Source: Planctomycetia bacterium (GTDB lineage: Bacteria > Planctomycetota > Phycisphaerae > FEN-1346). Taken from it: a stretch of 35,664 nucleotides of DNA. Below the pieces are notes generated by a model. That model had not been told where the DNA came from, ran no database searches, and saw only the letters and a program-made list of their open reading frames with translations. This document shows positions 20,351 through 27,537 of the stretch, one piece after another; the stretch's first letter is position 1, and every line of letters starts with the position of its first letter. The position numbers and the translations under genes are program-made. Where the stretch lies: the NCBI GenBank assembly GCA_003170085.1, contig PMZT01000111.1, positions 1 through 35,664 of the forward strand, written 5' to 3'.

Positions 20351-22756
20351 ATGACGCAGCGAACGGCAAGGCTGAGGCGGGCCAGTCTGGACGCCGCACC
20401 CTCAATCACCCCGGAGCGGGCGGTCCTGATGACAGAGTTCTACCAGGCCAATGACGGACGGTACTCCGTACCGGTCATGCGGGCACGCTCATTCCTTCAC
20501 CTGTGCGAGAACAAGGCGATCTACCTGGGCGAAGACGAACTGATTGTGGGAGAGCGGGGGCCTCGGCCCAAAGCGGTGCCTACCTACCCGGAATTGACCT
20601 GCCACAGCATTGAGGATCTCCAGATCCTCAACTCTCGCCCGAAGACCAGTTACGCGGTATCGGATGAGTGCGTCAGGATCTACCGGGACCGAATCATCCC
20701 GTACTGGCGCGGCCGCAGCATGCGGGACCGCATCTTCGAGGCCGTCTCGGACGAGTGGCGTCAAGCCTACGATGCCGGTCTGTTCACGGAGTTCATGGAG
20801 CAGCGGGCACCGGGGCATACGGTCCTCGACGACAAGATCTACCGCAAGGGCATGGTGGATTTCAAGCGTGAGATCGCCGAGGCCATTGCCGGTCTCGACT
20901 GGCTCGGCGATCCCGATGCCTGGGCGAAACGGGAGCAACTCCAGGCCATGGCGATCGCCTGCGATGCCGTCCTCCTGTTTGCCCGGCGCCACGCGGCGCT
21001 GGCGCTCAAGCAGGCGGCCGAGGCGCGCGATCCCCGGCGCAGGGCGGAACTGGAGAAGATCGCCGACGTTTGTACGCACGTCCCCGCCGGCGCCCCGCGG
21101 GATTTCCACGAGGCGCTCCAGTACTACTGGTTCTGCCACCTCGCGATCATCACCGAACTGAACGGCTGGGACTCCTTCAGCCCCGGCCACCTGGACCAGC
21201 ATCTGCTGCCTTTCTACCGCAAGGGTCTCGCCGACGGGACGTTGACCCCGGAGGCCGCGCGCGAACTGCTGGAGGCGTTCTTCGTCAAGTTCAACAACCA
21301 CCCCGCGCCGCCCAAGGTGGGCGTGACGGCGGCCGAGAGCGGCACGTACACGGATTTTGCCAACATCAACATCGGCGGGCTGCTGGCCGACGGCGCCGAC
21401 GGTTCCAATGAAATCTCCCACCTCCTGCTGGACATCGTGGACGAGATGCACCTCCTGCAACCCAGCACCAACCTGCAACTGTCGCGTAAGACGCCCGAGG
21501 CGCTCCTCACGCACGCCCTGCGGGTCGTCAGAAAGGGCTACGGCTTCCCCTCGATCTTCAACACCGACGCCGTGGTCGAGGAGCAGTTGCGCCAAGGCAA
21601 GTCGCTGGAGGACGCCCGCGCCGGCGGGTGCAGCGGATGCGTCGAAACGGGCGCCTTCGGCAAGGAGGCGTACATCCTGACCGGCTACTTCAACCTCGTG
21701 AAGGTGCTGGAATTGACGCTTCACGGCGGCGTGGCCCCGCGCACCGGAAAACAACTGGGCATGCGCACCGCGGCAGCGGACTCCTTCCGGACCTTCGACG
21801 ACTTCTTCGCGGCCTTCCGCGCGCAACTTCACTACCTCATAGACGTCAAAATGCGCGGCAACCAGACGATCGAGCAGATGTACGCCCGCCTGATGCCCGC
21901 GCCGTTCTTGTCGGTCCTTACCGACGACTGCATCCGCAAGGGCAAGGACTACAACGCCGGCGGCGCACGCTACAACAATTCCTACATCCAGTTTGTAGGC
22001 ATCGGAAGCCTGACGGATTGCCTTGCGGCTGTCAGGCAGACGGTCTTTGACGATAAGGCCATGAGTCTTGGCGACCTCGTGAAGGCGCTCGATGCGAACT
22101 TTGAGGGAAGCGAGATTCTCAGGCGGCGCCTCGTCAACCGCACCCCCAAGTACGGCAACGATGACGACGACGCCGACGCGCTCGCCGTCCGGGCCTTCGA
22201 GGCCCTCATTGAAGAGGTGGACGGACGGCCCAACACCAAGGGGGGCCGGTATCGCGTCGAGATGCTCCCGACCACAAGCCACATCTACTTCGGCTCAGTC
22301 ACTGGGGCGATGCCCGACGGGCGGAAGGCGGGGCTGCCGCTGTCGGAGGGGATCTCGCCCGTGCAGGGCGCGGACCGCCGCGGGCCGACGGCCGTCTTCA
22401 AGTCGGCCGCCAAGATGGACCATATCAAGACGGGCGGGGCCCTTCTGAACATGAAGTTCACGCCGGCCCTCTTGGCCGACGAAAACGGCCTCGAGAACCT
22501 TGCGCACCTCATCCGGGCATATTTCAAGATGGACGGCCACCACGTCCAGTTCAACGTGGTCCGTGCCGAGACGCTCCGCAAGGCCCAGGCCGAGCCGGAG
22601 GCCCACCGCGACCTGATCGTCCGCGTGGCCGGCTACAGCGACTACTTCTGCGACCTCGCGCGCGACCTCCAGGACGAGATCATCAGCCGGACGGAGCACG
22701 CGTCGCTTCAACTTGAGGGCGCTCCGTCGGCCCGGTCTTCGGGCGACACCCCATGA
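20351..22756 (+). CDS. hypD: Glycyl radical enzyme, HypD-like (probable trans-4-hydroxy-L-proline dehydratase)
   Basis: TELNGWDSFSPGHLDQHLLPFY; FNNHPAPPKVGVTAAESGTYTDFANINIGG; active-site GGCSGCVETGAFGKEAYILTGYFN (Cys430, GCVE); glycyl-radical loop IVRVAGYSDYF (Gly761); activase gene immediately upstream. GRE assignment is secure; HypD specificity is inferred. Confidence 0.8.
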   Translation: MTQRTARLRRASLDAAPSITPERAVLMTEFYQANDGRYSVPVMRARSFLHLCENKAIYLGEDELIVGERGPRPKAVPTYPELTCHSIEDLQILNSRPKTSYAVSDECVRIYRDRIIPYWRGRSMRDRIFEAVSDEWRQAYDAGLFTEFMEQRAPGHTVLDDKIYRKGMVDFKREIAEAIAGLDWLGDPDAWAKREQLQAMAIACDAVLLFARRHAALALKQAAEARDPRRRAELEKIADVCTHVPAGAPRDFHEALQYYWFCHLAIITELNGWDSFSPGHLDQHLLPFYRKGLADGTLTPEAARELLEAFFVKFNNHPAPPKVGVTAAESGTYTDFANINIGGLLADGADGSNEISHLLLDIVDEMHLLQPSTNLQLSRKTPEALLTHALRVVRKGYGFPSIFNTDAVVEEQLRQGKSLEDARAGGCSGCVETGAFGKEAYILTGYFNLVKVLELTLHGGVAPRTGKQLGMRTAAADSFRTFDDFFAAFRAQLHYLIDVKMRGNQTIEQMYARLMPAPFLSVLTDDCIRKGKDYNAGGARYNNSYIQFVGIGSLTDCLAAVRQTVFDDKAMSLGDLVKALDANFEGSEILRRRLVNRTPKYGNDDDDADALAVRAFEALIEEVDGRPNTKGGRYRVEMLPTTSHIYFGSVTGAMPDGRKAGLPLSEGISPVQGADRRGPTAVFKSAAKMDHIKTGGALLNMKFTPALLADENGLENLAHLIRAYFKMDGHHVQFNVVRAETLRKAQAEPEAHRDLIVRVAGYSDYFCDLARDLQDEIISRTEHASLQLEGAPSARSSGDTP

Positions 22757-24012
22757 CAGTCCGCCTGACCGATCTCGACCGCCGGATGCTCGAGGGCCGA
22801 AGCGGCGAAGGGCTCCGCCTGGCCATGTCGATCATCGTGCGCATGGCGGAGGTCTGCGGTGCGGATGAACTGCTGGATGTCTCCCAGGCCCATATCGACG
22901 GATGCGGCTCCCTGAGCGAGTCCAGCCTGCAGTTCGCCGAGACGCTGGCCTCCGGCGGCGCGAAGGTCTCCATCCCTACCACCCTGAACATGGGCCCCCT
23001 GGACCTCCAGAACTGGAGGGTGTTCGGCGTTCCCGGGGAGTTCGCCGCCAAGGCCATCCGCCAAGCCAGGGCCTATACCGACATGGGGTGCATCCCGACC
23101 TGGACGTGCGCCCCCTATCAGGGTTACCTGACGCCGCGGTTCGGCCAGCAGATCGCCTGGGGGGAATCCAACGCGGTCGTCTATGCCAACTCCGTCCTCG
23201 GCGCAAGGACCGAGCGCTACGGCGACTACATCGACATCTCGGCCGCTATCACCGGACGCGTCCCACGCCAGGGTCTGCACCTGAAGGAGAACCGCAGGGG
23301 GCAACTGCTGGTGCGCCTGGTGGACTTCAGCCCTGGCCGGCTGCGCGAGGAGACGTTCTGGCCCGCCTTCGGGCATTTTCTTGGGCCGGTTGCCGGCGAC
23401 CGGATTCCCGTCATTGAGGGCCTGCCGCCGGATGCGACGGACGACCAGTTGAAGGCTCTGGGCGCCGCGGCCGCCTCGTCCGGCGCGGTGGCGCTTTTCC
23501 ACGCCGTCGGCCTGACCCCCGAGGCCCCGACCGCGGCCGAGGCTTTCCAGGGCGGCCGGCCGGAAGAGACCCTCGATGTGCGTACCGGCGACCTGGACGC
23601 CGCCGCTGCCGATCTTTCGACCGCCGACGAAGGGGCGCCGCTGGACCTCGTCCTCCTGGGCTGCCCGCATTTCTCCTTTGCCGAATTTCGCCAGTTGGCT
23701 GAACAGGTCCGGCTCGCCCCAGGCCGATCGCGTTGCTCGTTCATCGTGATCACGTCCACGCAGGCCCATGCGCTGCTCGAGCGGAGCGGCTTGCCCGCGT
23801 CGCTCGCGGATTTCGGCGTTCGCATTACGCTCGACACGTGCATGTTCCACACCCCGATGGTCGCCCCGGGGACGCGGGTGGTTATGACCAACTCCGGAAA
23901 GTGTGCGTACTACGCGCCGGGCGAACTCGGCGTGAAGGTGGCATTCGGGAGCCTCGCCGACTGTGTCCGTTCGGCCGTCGAGGGCCGCGTGCGGCGGGAG
24001 GGTCGCCGATGA
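22753..24012 (+). CDS. Aconitase X large (catalytic) subunit; candidate cis-3-hydroxy-L-proline dehydratase large subunit
   Basis: RLAMSIIVRMAEVCGADELLDVSQAHIDGC, IPTTLNMGPLD, YTDMGCIPTWTCAPYQGYLTPRFGQQIAWGESNAVVYANSVLGARTERYGDY, NSGKCAYYAPGELG; overlaps the GRE stop by 4 nt. Confidence 0.88.
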   Translation: MTVRLTDLDRRMLEGRSGEGLRLAMSIIVRMAEVCGADELLDVSQAHIDGCGSLSESSLQFAETLASGGAKVSIPTTLNMGPLDLQNWRVFGVPGEFAAKAIRQARAYTDMGCIPTWTCAPYQGYLTPRFGQQIAWGESNAVVYANSVLGARTERYGDYIDISAAITGRVPRQGLHLKENRRGQLLVRLVDFSPGRLREETFWPAFGHFLGPVAGDRIPVIEGLPPDATDDQLKALGAAAASSGAVALFHAVGLTPEAPTAAEAFQGGRPEETLDVRTGDLDAAAADLSTADEGAPLDLVLLGCPHFSFAEFRQLAEQVRLAPGRSRCSFIVITSTQAHALLERSGLPASLADFGVRITLDTCMFHTPMVAPGTRVVMTNSGKCAYYAPGELGVKVAFGSLADCVRSAVEGRVRREGRR

Positions 24013-24440
24013 CCCGGCACCTGATCGGCAGAGTCCTTGTCTCCGGTGCCGCAGAGGGCTTGGCGCTCGTGACCAGGCAACCGCTCAGTTTCTGGGGCGG
24101 CTTCAACCCGAAGACCGGCGAAATCGTGGACCGGCGGCACGAATGCTCTGGCCAGATCGTCACGGGGCGGGTGTTTGTCCTCCCGGCTGGGAAAGGCTCC
24201 AGCACGGGCAGCGCATGCCTGCTGGAGGGTATCCGTCTCGGCACGGCCCCCGCCGCCATCCTCCTCTTGAAGACGGACCCGATCCTGGCCCTCGGCGCCA
24301 TCGTGGCCGACGAACTCTACGGCCGGTCGGTGCCCATCCTGGTGCTGCCCGAAGAGGGTTTCCACTCGCTGAAAGACGGCGACCGCGTTGCCATTGCACG
24401 CGGTGGCGAACTGACGGTGAGTTCTCCCGACACAGTGTAA
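24009..24440 (+). CDS. Aconitase X small (swivel) subunit
   Basis: ATG 24009 overlaps the large-subunit TGA (ATGA). VSGAAEGLALVTRQPLSFWGGFNPKTGEIVDRRHECSGQIVTGRVFVLPAGKGSSTGSACLLEGIRLGTAPAAILL is typical of the DUF126/AcnX swivel domain; the longer ORF from 23733 is not needed. Confidence 0.88.
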   Translation: MTRHLIGRVLVSGAAEGLALVTRQPLSFWGGFNPKTGEIVDRRHECSGQIVTGRVFVLPAGKGSSTGSACLLEGIRLGTAPAAILLLKTDPILALGAIVADELYGRSVPILVLPEEGFHSLKDGDRVAIARGGELTVSSPDTV

Positions 24441-24450
24441 AGGACATACC

Positions 24451-25440
24451 ATGCTGGTTCTGGATGCCGCTGCCGTGCGGCAGGCGCTGCCGATGGACGC
24501 CGCCATCAAGGCCATGAGGCGAGCCTTCGCATCGCTTTCCGCCGGTCGGGCCATCATGCCCATGCGATCGCAAATCTCAATCCGGCAGCACGACGGCGTC
24601 AGCCTGGTCATGCCTGCGTTTGTGGATGATGCCGAGGGGCAGTCGCTGGCGGTCAAGGTCGTGTCGCTGTTCGACCGCAACGCCGGTCGCGGCCTGCCGC
24701 GCATTCAGTCGGCGGTCCTGGTGCTCTCGCCCGACACGGGGCAGCCGCTGGCGCTTCTGGAAGGGGCCGCGCTCACCGCCATCCGGACCGGCGCCGCCAG
24801 CGGCCTGGCCACGGACCTTCTGGCGCGGCCGGACGCCCGCACGGCGGCCATTTTGGGGGCTGGAGTTCAGGCTCGCACGCAATTGCAGGCCATGTGTGTC
24901 GTCCGAGCCATTGAGACCGTCTGGGTGTACGATCCGAATCCGGCCGCGGTAGAGGCGTTCATTCGTGACATGGCGGGGCAGGGGCAGGCGCCCCCTGATA
25001 TCCGCCCGGCCTCCACGCCGCGCGAGGCCGTGGCCGAGGCCGATGTCATCTGTGCGGCGACCACCTCGCGCACGCCTGTCTTCGCGGATGCCGACCTGAA
25101 AGCGGGTGTGCACATCAACGCCGTGGGCTCTTACCAGCCCGATGTGCGGGAGGTTCCGACGGAGACCGTTGTCCGTGCGCGGGTCTTTGTTGACAGCCGC
25201 GAGGCGGCTTTGCAGGAGGCGGGCGACCTTATCCAGCCCATCCGCCAGGGCGCCATCAACCCGGATCACATCCGGGCCGAGCTGGGCGAACTCGTCTTGG
25301 GGCGCGCGCGAGGACGGTGCTGCGCCACCGACGTCACCTTGTTCAAGGCCGTGGGCGTTGCCGTGCAGGACGCCGCGGCCGCCATGGAGGCACTTGACCG
25401 GGCTGCGCGGCTTGGCAGCGGCCAGACAGTCTCCTGGTAA
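24451..25440 (+). CDS. Ornithine cyclodeaminase / mu-crystallin family protein; candidate delta1-pyrroline-2-carboxylate reductase
   Basis: MPAFVDDAEGQSLAVKVVSLFDRNAGRGLPRIQS, ALTAIRTGAASGLATDLLAR, AAILGAGVQARTQLQA, HINAVGSYQPDVREVP; adjacent to AcnX. Confidence 0.85.
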   Translation: MLVLDAAAVRQALPMDAAIKAMRRAFASLSAGRAIMPMRSQISIRQHDGVSLVMPAFVDDAEGQSLAVKVVSLFDRNAGRGLPRIQSAVLVLSPDTGQPLALLEGAALTAIRTGAASGLATDLLARPDARTAAILGAGVQARTQLQAMCVVRAIETVWVYDPNPAAVEAFIRDMAGQGQAPPDIRPASTPREAVAEADVICAATTSRTPVFADADLKAGVHINAVGSYQPDVREVPTETVVRARVFVDSREAALQEAGDLIQPIRQGAINPDHIRAELGELVLGRARGRCCATDVTLFKAVGVAVQDAAAAMEALDRAARLGSGQTVSW

Positions 25441-25474
25441 AGTCACGGCCTGCGGCCGAAGAGAAAGGCATCTC

Positions 25475-25585
25475 ATGCGCGAGTGGAGCCGCATGACGCA
25501 GGGCGCCCCAGCCGTCGTCGTCGTCGATGAGCCCACGCCGGTGATTTTCAAAGTTACCACGGACCGCTCGGTGCCCACTACGTAG
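25475..25585 (+). CDS. Short ORF of unknown function (36 aa), possibly the 5' remnant of a lost gene
   Basis: MREWSRMTQGAPAVVVVDEPTPVIFKVTTDRSVPTT*, with a GAGAAAGG SD-like sequence about 7 nt upstream; no family recognised. Confidence 0.25.
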   Translation: MREWSRMTQGAPAVVVVDEPTPVIFKVTTDRSVPTT

Positions 25586-25794
25586 GTAGGAATAGGCCAG
25601 CGGGCCACGAGAGAATCCTCAGAAGACAAGGCGCCACGACACGATACCGGCTATTGGCTGGCGTTAGGTTGCTTGCGGCAGTTCTGGCCGGCGGGACCGC
25701 CTTGGCGGCCACGGATTCCGACGGGCTGCCGTAGGATCCAGGCGAGGGGCTGCTTCGTCCGTAATAAAGTAAACCAACCGAAAGGAACAACTCA

Positions 25795-27225
25795 ATGAGA
25801 CAAACTAGAATCGCAGCCATTGTTTCGGCACTCTGGCTTGTGACTGCCGCCATGCCCGGCCAAGCCCAGGTGCAGAAAACAGAACAAAGTCCGTCTTTAC
25901 CCTTCTGCGTGGTCGATACCGGTCAGACCAAGTGCTACGACAATTCAAAAGAGATTCCTGCTCCGAAACCGGGTGAGCCGTTCTACGGCCAGGACGCCCA
26001 GTCTCAAGGGCATCCGGCTAGTTATGTCGTCAGTGCCGACGGCCTCACTGTTTTCGACCAAACCACCGGCCTGACCTGGCAACGCAGCCCGGACACCAAT
26101 GGTGACGGGGCGCTCACTCGGCAGGACAAGCTGACCTGGACCCAGGCCCAGGCGTGGCCTGCGAAACTCAACGCCGCCAGGTTCGGTGGGTTCGACGACT
26201 GGCGCCTGCCGTCCATCAAGGAGCTTTATTCGCTCTTCGACGCCCGCGGCACCGATCCCAGCGGACCCTCCGGCGCGGACACCTCCCGACTGACGCCCTA
26301 CATCGACACGAAGTTCTTCAAGTTCGCCTATGGAGACACGAGCAAAGGCGAACGCCTCATTGATTCCCAATACGCGTCAAGCACCAGGTATGTCGGGAAG
26401 TCCGCGCGCGGGTTCGACAAACTCTTCGGTGTCAACTTCGCCGATGGCCGGATCAAAGGGTACGACCTGCAAATGCCGGGCGGCATGGACAAGACGTTCT
26501 TCGTGCAGTGCGTGCGTGCCAACCCGCAGTACGGCAAGAACGATTTCCACGTCAACGCCGACGGCACCATCACCGACCGCGCCACGGGCCTCATGTGGTC
26601 CAAGGCCGACAGCGGCAAGGGCATGAACTGGCAGGACGCGCTCGCCTGGGTCCAGAACAAGAACGCGGAAAAGTATCTCGGCCGCAGCGATTGGCGGATG
26701 CCGAACGTCAAGGAACTGCAGAGCATCGTGGACTATACCCGGTCTCCCGACACGACCCAATCGGCCGCCATTGATCCGCCCTTCGACTGCACCCGGATCA
26801 CCAACGAAGGCGGCAAAGCCGATTACCCGTTCTACTGGACAAACACGACCCACGCGGGATTGATGGGCGGTGGGGCCGGCATGTACGTAGCCTTCGGTCG
26901 CGCGGCGGGTTGGCTCTCGGCGCGCGCCTTGGCCGGCGGCGCGCCAGACCAGCGTGGCGGCCCCGGTCGCGGCGGCCCCAGGCCAGGCGGTCCTGGGCCG
27001 GGCGGTCCCGGGCCGGGCGGTCCAGGCCAAGGTGGGGGGCCGGGAGCAGGCCCGCAGGCAGCCGGCTCCGACGACTACCAGTTCGCCGACGTGCACGGCG
27101 CCGGTGCGCAACGCAGCGATCCCAAAACCGGCGACCCGCGGAATTTCCCGCATGGCCGCGGGCCGCAAGGCGACGTTATCCGCATCTACAACTTCGTCCG
27201 CCTCGTGCGCAACGCGGTGAAGTAA
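25795..27225 (+). CDS. DUF1566 (Lcl C-terminal domain) secreted protein with Gly/Pro-rich linker
   Basis: Signal peptide; two DUF1566-like blocks (FDQTTGLTWQRSPD...FDDWRLPSIKELYSL; TDRATGLMWSKADSGKGMNWQDALAWVQ...RSDWRMPNVKELQSIVDY); PGGPGPGGPGPGGPGQGGGPG. Confidence 0.8.
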   Translation: MRQTRIAAIVSALWLVTAAMPGQAQVQKTEQSPSLPFCVVDTGQTKCYDNSKEIPAPKPGEPFYGQDAQSQGHPASYVVSADGLTVFDQTTGLTWQRSPDTNGDGALTRQDKLTWTQAQAWPAKLNAARFGGFDDWRLPSIKELYSLFDARGTDPSGPSGADTSRLTPYIDTKFFKFAYGDTSKGERLIDSQYASSTRYVGKSARGFDKLFGVNFADGRIKGYDLQMPGGMDKTFFVQCVRANPQYGKNDFHVNADGTITDRATGLMWSKADSGKGMNWQDALAWVQNKNAEKYLGRSDWRMPNVKELQSIVDYTRSPDTTQSAAIDPPFDCTRITNEGGKADYPFYWTNTTHAGLMGGGAGMYVAFGRAAGWLSARALAGGAPDQRGGPGRGGPRPGGPGPGGPGPGGPGQGGGPGAGPQAAGSDDYQFADVHGAGAQRSDPKTGDPRNFPHGRGPQGDVIRIYNFVRLVRNAVK

Positions 27226-27537
27226 ACCAGCCGAAAGGAAAAGGCAGGTGAGACAAAACATAGCCCCATCGATGTTTCCCGCCCTTTTGCTTCTGAGTTC
27301 CGCTATGATCAGCCAGGCCCAGTTGCAGAAAACAGAACAACATCCCTCTTTACCCTACTGTGTGGTCGATACCGGCCAGACCAAGTGCTACGACAACCGC
27401 GGCGAAATCGCGCCGCCGAAACCCGGTCAGCCGTTCTATGGCCAAGACGCCCAATATCGAGGTTTGCAGCCGGCCTACAAGGACAACGGCGACGGCACCG
27501 TGACCGACCTCGGCACCGGGCTGATGTGGATCCAGGA
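27219..27537 (+). repeat. Duplicate copy of the DUF1566 gene 5' end (boundary, leader and N-terminal coding region); first copy about 25767-26095
   Basis: aaagtaaaccaaccgaaaggaa...ATGAGACAAAC vs gaagtaaaccagccgaaaggaa...GTGAGACAAAAC; protein level QKTEQSPSLPFCVVDTGQTKCYDN...PKPGEPFYGQDAQ vs QKTEQHPSLPYCVVDTGQTKCYDN...PKPGQPFYGQDAQ. Confidence 0.8.

Noticed and set aside
20351-22756. Pyruvate formate-lyase, choline TMA-lyase or glycerol dehydratase as the GRE function
   Set aside because: The ETGAFGKEAYILTGYFN context after GCVE, the TELNGWDSFSPGHLDQH and VGVTAAESGTYTDFANIN blocks, and the AcnX/OCD neighbours fit HypD-like enzymes better; no microcompartment genes are present.
22753-24440. 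AcnX as phosphomevalonate dehydratase of an isoprenoid pathway
   Set aside because: No mevalonate-pathway or UbiD-type decarboxylase gene is nearby, and the OCD and HypD neighbours favour hydroxyproline. Kept as a refutation test.
25441-25461. Intrinsic terminator after OCD (cggcc/ggccg)
   Set aside because: Very short stem and no U tract; not supportable.
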